A stretch of DNA of 64,000 bases, from positions 124,001 to 188,000 of the forward strand of contig NZ_JAPHOQ010000007.1 in NCBI RefSeq assembly GCF_026191355.1. Reading direction: 5' to 3'. The position numbers and the translations under genes are program-made. The notes under the pieces are model-generated. The model did no database searches. It was not told where the DNA came from and saw only the letters and a program-made list of their open reading frames with translations. Positions within the stretch are counted from its first letter, which is position 1. Each line of letters opens with the position of its first letter. The DNA comes from Legionella sheltonii (GTDB taxonomy: Bacteria > Pseudomonadota > Gammaproteobacteria > Legionellales > Legionellaceae). This document shows, one piece after another, positions 53,687 through 62,965 of the stretch.

Positions 53687-53959
53687 ATGTTAATACAGCC
53701 AGTTCAACCTGTTTATGTTCTAATGAAAATTGGCGAAGATGAATTTGTAGGCCAGCTACTGAGTTTATCTGAAGACAAATTAGAACTGAAATGCGATGAG
53801 TATATTGAAAAAGATATTGAGATTTCTTTTTTTGCAAAGCACTTTCGTGGACAAGCAATTATTGAAGAAATTAAATTCGCTCACTCATTTTTTACCTATC
53901 AATTAACGATACAAGAAATTCAATTCCAGCCCGGTTTGTTAATTAATACTCGTTTATGA
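53687..53959 (+). CDS. Small hypothetical protein with PilZ-like beta-barrel appearance
   Basis: A 90-residue protein with a strong ribosome-binding site (GAGGAG). Its alternating hydrophobic strands (VYVLMKIGEDEFVGQLLSLS and KHFRGQAIIEEIKF) look like a small beta-barrel such as PilZ or a similar fold. The RxxxR and D/NxSxxG c-di-GMP motifs are not visible, so nucleotide binding is not supported. No function is assigned. Confidence 0.55.
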   Translation: MLIQPVQPVYVLMKIGEDEFVGQLLSLSEDKLELKCDEYIEKDIEISFFAKHFRGQAIIEEIKFAHSFFTYQLTIQEIQFQPGLLINTRL

Positions 53960-53979
53960 ATGAAATTTTCTAAATTTGA

Positions 53980-54007
53980 CGTAAGCTGGGCCTTGGCCCA
54001 ACTTACG
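53980..54007. terminator. Bidirectional terminator between convergent genes
   Basis: CGTAAGCTGGGCC-TT-GGCCCAACTTACG, a 13-pair stem with one mismatch, right at the 3' ends of the small hypothetical gene and of the cytochrome oxidase subunit III gene. Confidence 0.7.
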
Positions 54008-54013
54008 GTCTAT

Positions 54014-54883
54014 TTATAACCAATAAACAAAAACAAACAAGAACAACCAGACCACGTCTACAAAGTGCCAATACCAAGCAACACCTTCGAATCCAAAGTG
54101 ACGCTCTGGTGTAAAATGCCCCAACTTACAACGAACCGCGATCACTATCAGCATAATAGTACCTAAGGTTACGTGCAGACCGTGAAATCCTGTGAGCATA
54201 AAAAAGGTCGTTCCGTAAATACCTGCAGAAAGCGTTAAATTCATCTTGGTATATGCTTCATGATACTCATAGCCTTGCAATACCAAAAACAAAATACCTA
54301 AGGCAATTGTTAAAACCATTCCAATAAGTACTTGCTTGTGCTTTTCTAATTTTAAGGCCCAATGTGCCCAAGTGATAGTAACCCCTGAGGTTAATAAAAT
54401 AAGCGTGTTTACAGCGGCTAATCCCCAGGCTCCCATTCCTTCCTCAGCACCCGCAAAAACTTTATTATTGGGGTTATCTAATAGAGGCCAAGTGGAATTA
54501 AAATCAGGCCATAAGGTAAAATGAGTGATCGGATGTACATCGCCCCCTAAAAGTGGAACAACCCAAAATCGGGTATAAAACAAGGCGCCAAAAAAGGCTC
54601 CGAAGAAACACACTTCAGAAAAAATAAACCAGCACATGCCCCAACGAAATGAGCGATCAACCTGTTGATCATAGACGCCTTTTGAGTTCTCATAGATTAC
54701 TTGGCCAAACCAACCAAATAGCATAAAAATCATAATTCCCATGCCAATACTGAATATGTAAGGGCCATACCAATCGTGATGAAGCCAAGATGCCGCACCT
54801 ACAAGCAGAGTAGTCAGCCCACATGATGCAACCAAAGGCCAATGGCTTGGCTTAGGGACATAATAAGTACCATGTGCTCCCAT
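54014..54883 (-). CDS. ctaE: Cytochrome c oxidase subunit III
   Basis: A 289-residue, seven-helix subunit of the aa3-type oxidase. MGAHGTYYVPKPSHWP is the start, and FGFEGVAWYWHFVDVVWLFLF is the conserved end. ATG 54883 follows AGGAGAT; the longer frame with 24 more codons is not family-like. The subunit stabilises proton pumping by COX1. Confidence 0.93.
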   Translation of the reverse strand: MGAHGTYYVPKPSHWPLVASCGLTTLLVGAASWLHHDWYGPYIFSIGMGIMIFMLFGWFGQVIYENSKGVYDQQVDRSFRWGMCWFIFSEVCFFGAFFGALFYTRFWVVPLLGGDVHPITHFTLWPDFNSTWPLLDNPNNKVFAGAEEGMGAWGLAAVNTLILLTSGVTITWAHWALKLEKHKQVLIGMVLTIALGILFLVLQGYEYHEAYTKMNLTLSAGIYGTTFFMLTGFHGLHVTLGTIMLIVIAVRCKLGHFTPERHFGFEGVAWYWHFVDVVWLFLFVFVYWL

Positions 54884-54989
54884 TATATTTTTATCTCCTG
54901 TATCAATAATCTGTTCTAAATACGCTCTCAATAGATGGGCGTGATTAAATCGCATGAACTGTGTCAGACCTCACACATCCCAAAGTGCA

Positions 54990-55526
54990 TTAAGCCTTAT
55001 CGGTTACATCGAATAAAGTATAAGACAATGTAACAGTATTCACTTTTTCGGGTAAATCAGCATCCAAATGAAATAGTAAAGGCATATCCATAGCCTCATG
55101 TCCATTTAACGTTTGCCGAGTAAAGCAAAAACATTCTGTTTTTTTCAGATATTTCGCAGCAATGCCAGGGGTAACGCTCGGTATCGCTTGAACGGTCATC
55201 TGATGGTCCGTTTTATTTTCTGCATAAAAGGCAAGTTTGGCTATTTCGCCAGGATGTACCTTAATCTTGCGAGTTTTGGGATAAAATGCCCAAGGGACAC
55301 CACTATTGTTGGTAGCGACAAACTCAACCGTTATTTCTCTTTTTTTATCAATTTTAGCTTTAGTTATATCATAAGCGACTGCCTCGGGATTTGTTTTACC
55401 ATTAATACCCAGTGACTTACACAAACTGTTGTAAATGGGTACCAATGCAAAGCCAAAGGCAAACATACCTAGCACAAGGCCGGATAAAATTATAATTAAC
55501 TTTTGATGGCCTTTTTGTTTTTTCAT
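54990..55526 (-). CDS. ctaG: Cytochrome c oxidase assembly protein CtaG/Cox11
   Basis: A 178-residue protein with one N-terminal membrane helix and a periplasmic beta-domain. The copper-binding ECFCFTRQTL motif is conserved. It delivers copper to the CuB site in COX1. The gene lies nine bases after ctaD. Confidence 0.93.
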   Translation of the reverse strand: MKKQKGHQKLIIILSGLVLGMFAFGFALVPIYNSLCKSLGINGKTNPEAVAYDITKAKIDKKREITVEFVATNNSGVPWAFYPKTRKIKVHPGEIAKLAFYAENKTDHQMTVQAIPSVTPGIAAKYLKKTECFCFTRQTLNGHEAMDMPLLFHLDADLPEKVNTVTLSYTLFDVTDKA

Positions 55527-55535
55527 ACAGCGAAC

Positions 55536-57155
55536 CTATAAATCCAACTTCGGTGGAGTTGTAAACGTGTGATACGGGGGTGGAGAAGGCAAGGTCCACT
55601 CTAAACCATATGCACCCTCCCACGCTCTGCCAGCTGCAATGTCTTTTTTAGTACCTTTCTTTCTCACAGTAGCAATCACATTATATAAAAAGAGCAGTTG
55701 GGTAAAACCAAAGATAAATGCTCCAATCGAAGAGATCATATTAAAATTGGTGAACTGTAACGCATAGTCGGGGATCCTTCGTGGCATACCAGCCAGTCCT
55801 AAGAAGTGCATGGGGAAAAATGCTACATTCACTGAAATAACAGATAGCCAGAAATGCCATTTACCTATGCATTCGTTGTACATGTGGCCAGTCCATTTGG
55901 GCAACCAATAGTAAGTAGCAGAAAATAAGGCAAAAATTACACCAGGAACCAGGACATAATGGAAATGTGCTACCACGAAATAACTATCTTGATACTGGAA
56001 GTCTGCAGGTACCAATGCCAACATCAGACCAGTAAATCCGCCTATAGTAAATAAAAAGACGAACGCTAACGCAAACAACATTGGGGTTTCAAAGGTCATA
56101 GAGCCTCTGAACATCGTGCTGACCCAGTTAAATACTTTAATCCCTGTGGGTACCGCAATAAGCATCGTGGTGTACATGAAGAATAATTCCGCACCCAAGG
56201 GTATCCCGGATGTGAACATATGGTGCGCCCAAACAATAAATGACAAGATAGCAATACTGACAGTCGCATACACCATAAAATAATAGCCGAACAATGGCTT
56301 ACGGCTAAAAGTAGGAATCACTTCGGATATAACCCCAAAAGCGGGTAATACAAGAACATATACTTCGGGATGTCCAAAAAACCAAAATACGTGTTGGAAC
56401 AGTATGGGATCACCACCACCTGCTGCATTAAAGAAGCTGGTACCAAAATGACGGTCCGCTAACATCATCGTTACCGCGCCAGCCAAAACAGGCATAATTG
56501 CAATCAATAAAAAGGCAGTGATTAACCAAGTCCATACGAACATCGGCATTTTCATCAAAGTCATGCCTGGTGCCCGTAAATTGAGTATGGTCGCAATAAT
56601 ATTTATGGAACCCATAATGGATGAAATACCCATCATATGGATTGAAAAAATCATAAAATCGGTACTTGGTGGGGCGTATTTGGTAGATAGAGGTGCATAC
56701 ATCGTCCACCCAAAGTTAGGACCGCCTCCAGCATGAAACGTTGTGGACAGCAATAAGGTAAACGCAAAAGGTAAAATCCAGAAACTCCAGTTATTTAAAC
56801 GGGGCAAAGCCATATCTGGAGCACCGATCATCATTGGGATTTGCCAGTTCGCCATTCCAGTAAAGGCGGGCATGACCACCCCAAATAACATGATTAACCC
56901 ATGAAGTGTTGTCATTTGGTTAAAGAAATTAGGGTCAACAAAGCGATGGCCTGGCTGGAATAATTCTGCACGAATAAGCAACGCCATGCCGCCAGCTATA
57001 AAGAAGCTTATCATTGCAAGCCATAAGTACAGCGTACCAATGTCTTTGTGGTTTGTAGTAAACAACCAGCGTTTTATAAATCCTAAGACGCCCTTGCCTT
57101 GTTCAGGACCATGATCGTCATGTTTTTCATCGTGTGCTAATGTATAACTACTCAT
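55536..57155 (-). CDS. ctaD: Cytochrome c oxidase subunit I
   Basis: A 539-residue twelve-helix heme-copper subunit. HHMFTSGIPLGA and the VAHFHYVLVPG segment contain the heme and CuB histidines. WFFGHPEVYVLVLPAFGV contains the His-Tyr crosslink region and the K-channel, marking a type A1 oxidase. Its ATG overlaps the ctaC stop. Confidence 0.96.
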   Translation of the reverse strand: MSSYTLAHDEKHDDHGPEQGKGVLGFIKRWLFTTNHKDIGTLYLWLAMISFFIAGGMALLIRAELFQPGHRFVDPNFFNQMTTLHGLIMLFGVVMPAFTGMANWQIPMMIGAPDMALPRLNNWSFWILPFAFTLLLSTTFHAGGGPNFGWTMYAPLSTKYAPPSTDFMIFSIHMMGISSIMGSINIIATILNLRAPGMTLMKMPMFVWTWLITAFLLIAIMPVLAGAVTMMLADRHFGTSFFNAAGGGDPILFQHVFWFFGHPEVYVLVLPAFGVISEVIPTFSRKPLFGYYFMVYATVSIAILSFIVWAHHMFTSGIPLGAELFFMYTTMLIAVPTGIKVFNWVSTMFRGSMTFETPMLFALAFVFLFTIGGFTGLMLALVPADFQYQDSYFVVAHFHYVLVPGVIFALFSATYYWLPKWTGHMYNECIGKWHFWLSVISVNVAFFPMHFLGLAGMPRRIPDYALQFTNFNMISSIGAFIFGFTQLLFLYNVIATVRKKGTKKDIAAGRAWEGAYGLEWTLPSPPPYHTFTTPPKLDL

Positions 57156-58357
57156 TGCAGACCTCCAGCTTGAACTTTATTAACCATGGTTGGTTGTTGA
57201 TTAGCTTTTTGACGTTGTGCCGCAACTTCTGCAGCTTGAACAACATCATTGGTGTTATTCTCCCAGGCATTTCGCTCATACGTCACAATAGCAGCAATTT
57301 CCTCGTCGTTCAGTTGATCTTTATATGGCTGCATCGCTGAACCAGGAACACCGTTAAGTATTGTATCTATATGTCGTGAAATAGGACCGCCTATTGCTAT
57401 AGAGCTGCCTCTAAGTGCAGGATACATCGGTGGAATACCCTTGCCATCAGGTCTATGACATGGAGAACAAAACTGTTCGTATTTTTGCTTTCCAAGAGTG
57501 AGTAAATCATCTCGGGTCATTGCTTTTTGTGCTGCTGCAGTTGCTTCTTCTTTGTTGTATTGGTCTTGTGATTTTGTTTGAGCAGCAACCCATTTATCAA
57601 AATCCTCCTGGCTTACCGCTTCAACAACGATAGGCATAAATCCATGGTTGACACCGCAGAGTTCAGCACATTGGCCTCTGTATGTTCCTGGTTTTTGTAT
57701 TGTTGCCCATGCTTCGTACATGAACCCGGGTATCGCATCGCGTTTAATGCCTAGTTCAGGAACCCACCATGAATGAACGACATCATTTGAGGTAACTAAA
57801 AAGCGAATTTTTTTATTCACTGGCAAAACCATGGGTTTGTCTACTTCTAATAAATACCACTCGCTCTTTTTTTCTTTATTTTGAATTTGTGCAAAAGGCG
57901 TCGATAAGGTACTAAAAAAACTTATTCCTTGATCAAGATACTCATACTGCCATCGCCATTGGTAACCCACTATTTTTACCGTTATTTCTGATTGTCTTGT
58001 ATCGTCCATACGGATTAACACACGAGTGGCTGGAATCGCAAGTCCAACAAGAATTAAGAAAGGAATAATTGACCAGACAATTTCTAATCGAGGGTTATCA
58101 TGAAATGATGCGGCCTTATATCCTTTAGATTTTCTATGGTGGATCATGGAATAGATCATCACGCCGAATACCACAACCCCGATGACGGCACAAACTGCCA
58201 TACAGACCATATGTAAGTAGTACACGTCCCTACTGACAGGCGTTACCCCTTCATGCATATTTACCTGCCAGAAATCCGCAGCTGCGAATATGGGTTGGCT
58301 GGCAACCCAGGCACCAAGCATTGTTAATAATCTACAGATCTTTAACCTGTTTAACAT
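57152..58357 (-). CDS. ctaC: Cytochrome c oxidase subunit II with fused cytochrome c domain
   Basis: About 401 residues. A signal peptide and two membrane helices precede the CuA domain (CAELCGVNHGFM, with the VHSWWVPELG segment). A C-terminal cytochrome c domain carries FCSPCHRPDGKG. This is a caa3-like subunit II. ATG 58357 follows GAGGAACGGGG; the longer frame begins with TTG. Confidence 0.92.
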   Translation of the reverse strand: MLNRLKICRLLTMLGAWVASQPIFAAADFWQVNMHEGVTPVSRDVYYLHMVCMAVCAVIGVVVFGVMIYSMIHHRKSKGYKAASFHDNPRLEIVWSIIPFLILVGLAIPATRVLIRMDDTRQSEITVKIVGYQWRWQYEYLDQGISFFSTLSTPFAQIQNKEKKSEWYLLEVDKPMVLPVNKKIRFLVTSNDVVHSWWVPELGIKRDAIPGFMYEAWATIQKPGTYRGQCAELCGVNHGFMPIVVEAVSQEDFDKWVAAQTKSQDQYNKEEATAAAQKAMTRDDLLTLGKQKYEQFCSPCHRPDGKGIPPMYPALRGSSIAIGGPISRHIDTILNGVPGSAMQPYKDQLNDEEIAAIVTYERNAWENNTNDVVQAAEVAAQRQKANQQPTMVNKVQAGGLQ

Positions 58358-58380
58358 CCCCGTTCCTCGTCTTGTCAATA

Positions 58381-58447
58381 AGCTAGGCTACCTAGCTTCA
58401 ATTTAGTTTTTATACATTTCAATTAATCCCCCACTTGCGTGGGGGAT
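58381..58447. promoter_or_regulatory. Two hairpins in the leader between the cytochrome gene and ctaC
   Basis: AGCTAGG-CTA-CCTAGCT (58381-58397) and ATCCCCCAC-TTGC-GTGGGGGAT (58426-58447). The second may end the tetraheme gene transcript or process an operon transcript. There is no T run after it. Confidence 0.5.
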
Positions 58448-58465
58448 AGTGCAATCAGTACTACA

Positions 58466-60013
58466 CTACCACAATGAGTAGTTTCCTTCGGTTTTAGATT
58501 TACTGACCATAAACTTAATTGCCTCAATTACTTCATTGGTAGTGCATTGCTTACAGCCGCCGTTTTTTGGATGGCCTTTGCCATTGACAGTATTTTCAAT
58601 CAATACATCCATATTTTTTGCGATCAGGGGTTTCCATGCCTCTTTATCACCAATTTTAGGCGCACCATTTTTTCCTTCATTATGGCAAGCCGCACAATTT
58701 TCGTTATAAACGGCTTCTCCACTTGCAGGATATTTTTCTGCACCACCTGACTTGAGATTTTCTAACTCCGTACGAGTTAATGACTCATTCAGTAGGTAGT
58801 CAACCGCTGAAATGATGTCGTTATCAGAACAAGTGACACAGGCCCCTTTGTACGGCATTGAGTTAAAACCATTGATGGCATGGTGATACAGCCCTGTTAA
58901 TCCACTTGTTTTTAATCGCTCATACCAACCTGCTGCGTTACCAATTAAAGGTGCACCCATTACACCATCTTGGTGACAAATAACACAGGCCGTGTAATAA
59001 ACCTGTTTTCCACGATCGAGCGAAGGAGGTTCATGAGAAGGTGGTAGACCTAAAGGCTCTTCACTGGCGACTGTTTTCAGATAGGTAGCAATAGCCATCC
59101 TATCTGCATCAGTTAAGTACATCAAACTATTATGATTTACTTCTGCCATAGGTCCAGCTACTGGACCAGCATTATTTATCAACTTATTGTATTTGAACAC
59201 ATCGGTAACTTGCTCATGAGTTGCAGTCTCTAATCCATACTTGGTGATATTGGGTGCCCAATAGCCATTGATAAATCCACCGGTCAAATAATATCTGTTC
59301 TTCGGTGCGCCAAATGGATTTAAAGGCGTATGGCACATACTGCAATGGCCTAAACCATCTACAATATATTTCCCACGATTCCATTCAGGAGAGCGGCCTT
59401 TTTCATATTGAAATCCGTGACCTTCAGGAAAGAAGAATAATAAGTTCCATCCCCACAGAGTAAACCGAGATCCCGGAACATTAAATGGGAAAGGTAATGA
59501 TTTGTTCGGTAAATTAACTGCCGGCAAGCTCATAAAATACGCATAAAGAGCACGCGCATCATCATCCGTTATTTTAGAAAAATAAATATATGGGAATACA
59601 GGGAAGTAGTTTCTCCCTTTAGGATCCCGACCTTCTTTAAGGGCGCGAATAAAGTCTTTCTCTGTCCAGTTACCAATCCCAGTTTCTTTATCTGGAGTGA
59701 TATTAGGGCTATAAAAAGTCCCGAATGGAGTTTCTATAGGCAATCCACCAGCATAGGCAGGTGTCCCTGCTTTTACATTGGTATGACAGGAAATACAATC
59801 GCCTATCTTTGATAAATACTCCCCGCGCTCAATTAAACTTTGTTGCTCGCCTGTAGCTGGAGCCGTAGGTGGATAAACAGGATAATATCCATCATGAATT
59901 TGTAATTTCTGTTGAGCCGGTGCAGCATTTTCTGCATGTAATAATTGACCTGCCATGCCAAGTACGGCCAAAGTTGCAGTGACAATTAGCTTTCTTAGTA
60001 ACAAAGAGCCCAC
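58466..60013 (-). CDS. Periplasmic tetraheme cytochrome c
   Basis: A 515-residue secreted protein with signal peptide (MGSLLLRKLIVTATLAVLGM and on). Four c-heme sites are visible: CISCH near residue 73, CSMCH near 224, CVICH near 342 and CAACH near 440. The N-terminal half resembles the cytochrome subunit of alcohol/gluconate dehydrogenases. The C-terminal half looks like two c5-type domains, each with an extra Cys pair (CVTCSD, CKQCTT). It would donate electrons to the adjacent oxidase; its own donor is unknown. Confidence 0.85.
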   Translation of the reverse strand: MGSLLLRKLIVTATLAVLGMAGQLLHAENAAPAQQKLQIHDGYYPVYPPTAPATGEQQSLIERGEYLSKIGDCISCHTNVKAGTPAYAGGLPIETPFGTFYSPNITPDKETGIGNWTEKDFIRALKEGRDPKGRNYFPVFPYIYFSKITDDDARALYAYFMSLPAVNLPNKSLPFPFNVPGSRFTLWGWNLLFFFPEGHGFQYEKGRSPEWNRGKYIVDGLGHCSMCHTPLNPFGAPKNRYYLTGGFINGYWAPNITKYGLETATHEQVTDVFKYNKLINNAGPVAGPMAEVNHNSLMYLTDADRMAIATYLKTVASEEPLGLPPSHEPPSLDRGKQVYYTACVICHQDGVMGAPLIGNAAGWYERLKTSGLTGLYHHAINGFNSMPYKGACVTCSDNDIISAVDYLLNESLTRTELENLKSGGAEKYPASGEAVYNENCAACHNEGKNGAPKIGDKEAWKPLIAKNMDVLIENTVNGKGHPKNGGCKQCTTNEVIEAIKFMVSKSKTEGNYSLW

Positions 60014-60143
60014 GCTCCCTCCTATTTGTTCTTATTTTGCACGCTTCTCTTGCGGAGACAGAGTAATCGACGCATTTTATACTCCACAACGCATAAGTTG
60101 CAATGTTATAATTGCTATCTTTGATTATTTTTCTATTGTGATT

Positions 60144-60785
60144 ATGTTTGTTTATCTTGATGGTTTGCTTTTAGGCTTATCTTTAATTATTGCCCTCGGG
60201 CCGCAAAACGTCTTTTTGATCAAACAAGGCGCACAAAAGAATCATGCGGTACTTTCGGCTGTGATCTGTTTTATCTGTGATCTTATTTTAATTTGTTCTA
60301 GTATCGCAGGCTTGCATGAATTATTACTCGTTCGTCCTGTTCTACAAATTTGGATGATGCTGTTAGGTACATTATTTCTCCTTTTTTATTCCGCAAAAGC
60401 ATTAGCGAATGCATTTTCAAAATCAGCAAAAAATACAGAGAGTACGTATCAACCACGCACCAAAACCCAAATTATTCTCCTGGCTTTAGGATTTAGCATC
60501 CTAAATCCTCATGCTATTATTGATTCTCTGGTCATAATCGGTGGCGGCAGCAGCGGGTATCCCAATCAAGAACATATTTTTTTATTAGGTGTTCTCACCT
60601 CAAGCTTTCTTTGGTTCAGCTCATTAACATTTACCGCGCGATATTTTTCCGATGTTTTAACTAAAGCCAATGTTTGGAAAGGAATTGAGTTACTTAGTGG
60701 CTTATTAATGGCGTTGATAGGGATTAAGCTCGGTACCGATTGTTTAGGCTTAATTTCAGAGATGATTGGAAAATCGATTTCGTAG
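60144..60785 (+). CDS. LysE/ArgO-family amino acid exporter
   Basis: About 213 residues with six membrane segments. GLLLGLSLIIALGPQNVFLIKQG is the diagnostic N-terminal signature, and LGFSILNPHAIIDSLVIIG contains the conserved NPH-x-x-x-D motif. The family exports lysine or arginine. The start at ATG 60144 fits family length; the longer open frame (from 59955) overlaps the cytochrome gene promoter and is not family-like. Confidence 0.85.
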   Translation: MFVYLDGLLLGLSLIIALGPQNVFLIKQGAQKNHAVLSAVICFICDLILICSSIAGLHELLLVRPVLQIWMMLLGTLFLLFYSAKALANAFSKSAKNTESTYQPRTKTQIILLALGFSILNPHAIIDSLVIIGGGSSGYPNQEHIFLLGVLTSSFLWFSSLTFTARYFSDVLTKANVWKGIELLSGLLMALIGIKLGTDCLGLISEMIGKSIS

Positions 60786-61110
60786 AAAGGGCCAATCAGT
60801 GTGTCGCCAATTGACCCAGTGGAATGACACATAGCAAGTCCAACCTCGCAGCGTGAATATCTCATAACCATTTATTCATGTCAACCTAGTGCTTTAAGCA
60901 CCAGTCAATGCACAGGTCATAAAACAGGTACTCCAATCGACATCCTTTGGTCATAATCCTCTATGGGCGGCGACTCTTGTCTGGAGGTCTAGGCGCATTC
61001 AAGCCCGCATCCGCAAAGTAATTAACTCTTTAGTAGGGTTTACAAAGAGCTCTATTGTTGTTCTAACTCACTTCCGTTAAACTCAAGCTTTCATAAAATA
61101 TGAGCAATAC
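60786..61110. other. Intergenic stretch of about 325 bases, no gene seen
   Basis: No coding frame with a ribosome-binding site, tRNA fold or IS end was recognised. It may hold a decayed gene or a promoter for the DUF1841 gene. Confidence 0.4.
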
Positions 61111-61536
61111 ATGTTTTACGGCGATAGCATCCAAGAGACAAGGCAACTCTTCTTTTCCAGTTGGGAAAAATACCAGAATAAAAAATTGTTGTCCCCTTTA
61201 GAAAATGAGATTGTCCAAGTGATATTAGCCCATCCTGAATATCACAAGATGTTAGAGAATCAAGATAAATTTCAACAACAATCTTATTTCCCCGAATCAG
61301 GAGAGCCCAATCCATTTCTGCACATGGGACTTCATCTGGCAATTAGGGAGCAAATCGCTACGGATCGCCCTAGCGGCATTCACCTTATCTATCAGAATTT
61401 AGTCAAAAAATATAATGACTCTTTAGTAGTTGAGCATTTAATGATGGAACAATTAGCCGAATGCTTATGGCTTTCACAAAAAAATAATCTCCCTCCCGAT
61501 GAAACGCATTACTTACACGCTTTAGCTGAGCTTTGA
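61111..61536 (+). CDS. DUF1841-family protein
   Basis: A 141-residue protein matching DUF1841: MFYGDSIQETRQLFFSSWEK start, EIVQVILAHPEYHKMLE in the middle, NPFLHMGLHLAIREQI, and QLAECLWLSQKNNLPPD at the end. The family is conserved in beta/gammaproteobacteria and has no known function. Confidence 0.85.
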   Translation: MFYGDSIQETRQLFFSSWEKYQNKKLLSPLENEIVQVILAHPEYHKMLENQDKFQQQSYFPESGEPNPFLHMGLHLAIREQIATDRPSGIHLIYQNLVKKYNDSLVVEHLMMEQLAECLWLSQKNNLPPDETHYLHALAEL

Positions 61537-61558
61537 ATTAGTTCTCCCTGCTCCCGTT

Positions 61559-61591
61559 ATCCCGAGTCGGACGAGGGAGCTCCCTCGGGAT
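61559..61591. terminator. Hairpin after DUF1841 gene
   Basis: ATCCCGAG pairs with CTCGGGAT and encloses the perfect palindrome GAGGGAGCTCCCTC (61573-61586). It stands 23 bases after the stop codon; no T run follows. Confidence 0.5.
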
Positions 61592-61661
61592 GACGAACAG
61601 TATGAAAGAAGGTACACCGGTGGAGGGGATGAGGTCTGATTATACCGAATGGCCCCTCACC

Positions 61662-61928
61662 CTAGCCCTCTCCCGCAAACGGGAGAGGGGACGCGTCACT
61701 AGGCTCTGCTAAATCATCTTGTTGTTCCACATGATATTCAAGAATATCTCCAGGCTGGCAATTTAGATAAGCACAAATTGCTTCCAATGTCGCAAAGCGT
61801 ATCGCTTTAGCTTTGCCGTTTTTTAAAATAGACAAATTCGCCTCAGTAATTCCTATTGCTTCCGCCAACTCCTTGAGCCTGCATTTGCGTTTTGCCATCA
61901 TCACATCCAAATTAACAATAATAGACAC
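61662..61928 (-). CDS. XRE-family transcriptional regulator (YozG-type)
   Basis: About 88-90 residues. The helix-turn-helix is LKELAEAIGITEANLSILKN, and the EAICAYLNCQPGDILEY tail is that of the small Cro/CI regulators paired with DUF2975. GTG 61928 has AAGGAA at seven bases; ATG 61934 is the alternative. The last nine residues (SPLPFAGEG) come from a dispersed hairpin repeat, so the 3' end was rewritten. Confidence 0.85.
   Translation of the reverse strand: MSIIVNLDVMMAKRKCRLKELAEAIGITEANLSILKNGKAKAIRFATLEAICAYLNCQPGDILEYHVEQQDDLAEPSDASPLPFAGEG
61666..61689. repeat. Perfect hairpin repeat overlapping the XRE gene end
   Basis: CCCTCTCCCG-CAAA-CGGGAGAGGG, preceded by GGCCCCTCACCCTAG. It belongs to the dispersed CCCTCACCC type and doubles as coding sequence for the last residues of the XRE gene. 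Confidence 0.8.
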
Positions 61929-61939
61929 GTGCATATTCC

Positions 61940-62482
61940 TTAAATTGTTAATTGAGTTTCTGATTTTAGCTGATGAGCTTCTTGAATAATCCAGGAAGCA
62001 ACCAAAATAATAAATGCGGTAATTAAGGTGGATAAGTTTGCTGAATTTAAGGTAATACTGGCGATACGTTCTCCTTTAGGATTATTAAAGGTGAGTGCTG
62101 CTGTCATCAAGGGTTGATAAAATAGCTGCACCAATTCACCTAAAATCATATAAATACTTACCTGCTTAATTAATTTGATATTTTCTTCTTCAAACAAATG
62201 CCCTTTTTCAAAAAGCCTGAATAATTTAGCCAACTTATGGCAGATTAAGACAGTAATTGTCAGGGGCATCCATTCAATCGCCAACAAGACACCTCGATGC
62301 GACCAAGAAAAATGCGACGGTTCATAGATTTTTTCTACAGAAATTAAGGAGGACCAGGCCCCTATATGACACATCCAATCGAATTTAAATAAGATTAAGC
62401 AGGTGGTCGTGAGTGGAATAAGCCAGCAAAGAGTACGAAATAGCAGATACAAAATATGACTGGTGTTTTTTATTTTTTTCAT
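61940..62482 (-). CDS. DUF2975-family membrane protein
   Basis: A 180-residue protein with four membrane segments and a cytoplasmic FEKGHLFEEENIKLIKQVS motif that typifies DUF2975. It ends close to the start of an XRE regulator, the usual gene pair, but the pair's signal is unknown. Confidence 0.85.
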   Translation of the reverse strand: MKKIKNTSHILYLLFRTLCWLIPLTTTCLILFKFDWMCHIGAWSSLISVEKIYEPSHFSWSHRGVLLAIEWMPLTITVLICHKLAKLFRLFEKGHLFEEENIKLIKQVSIYMILGELVQLFYQPLMTAALTFNNPKGERIASITLNSANLSTLITAFIILVASWIIQEAHQLKSETQLTI

Positions 62483-62516
62483 GATAAATATCCATTGTTA
62501 AGACCATTTAATTATA

Positions 62517-62528
62517 ATAAATATTTAT
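62517..62528. promoter_or_regulatory. Perfect AT-rich palindrome before the DUF2975-XRE pair
   Basis: ATAAATATTTAT, self-complementary, about 35 bases upstream of the DUF2975 start in a very AT-rich gap. It might be the operator of the XRE protein or chance. Confidence 0.3.
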
Positions 62529-62623
62529 CGTTTTACAATAAAAATATATTATTTATTGATATTTCATTGCCTTCACATGCAGCTCCCCAAAGTGATATGA
62601 CAGCGAACAACTGAGGAGAGCCA

Positions 62624-62821
62624 ATGAGTTCTAGTTGGTTTTACAACGTAGATGATATATTTGGCACCAAGCTATCAAGTTTTTCTTGCAAAAGACTAAG
62701 ATTTTTAGGTACGACAATAAATTGGAAATTATCATTTTGGAAGTTAACGGTAAAGGCGTTTAGCTTAATGTACCTGCCCTTGTTTTGGTTTAAAAATGAA
62801 ATTTGGCCAAATAATATCTAA
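62624..62821 (+). CDS. Doubtful small ORF
   Basis: A 65-residue frame preceded by a good ribosome-binding site (GAGGAGA) seven bases from the ATG. It has no domain I recognise and an unusual Phe/Trp/Leu-rich makeup. It could be a short membrane protein or a fragment of a lost gene. Confidence 0.25.
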   Translation: MSSSWFYNVDDIFGTKLSSFSCKRLRFLGTTINWKLSFWKLTVKAFSLMYLPLFWFKNEIWPNNI

Positions 62822-62965
62822 AATATGTTAAAAATAAAATAATTGAATAAAAAAACTCCTGTACTCATGCACATTAGCTAATGAGTACGTGGATCATATA
62901 AGACTGGGTATCCTCTGCAAAATCGGTTAATATGGAGGATTAAATAACAAATCTGTGTTCTCTGT

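Noticed and set aside
56428..56736. Frames on both strands inside ctaD
   Set aside because: They are shadows of a highly conserved cytochrome oxidase gene.
59955..60143. 63-codon N-terminal extension of the LysE-type exporter
   Set aside because: The extension overlaps the divergent cytochrome gene start and is not seen in the family. ATG 60144 begins the conserved part.
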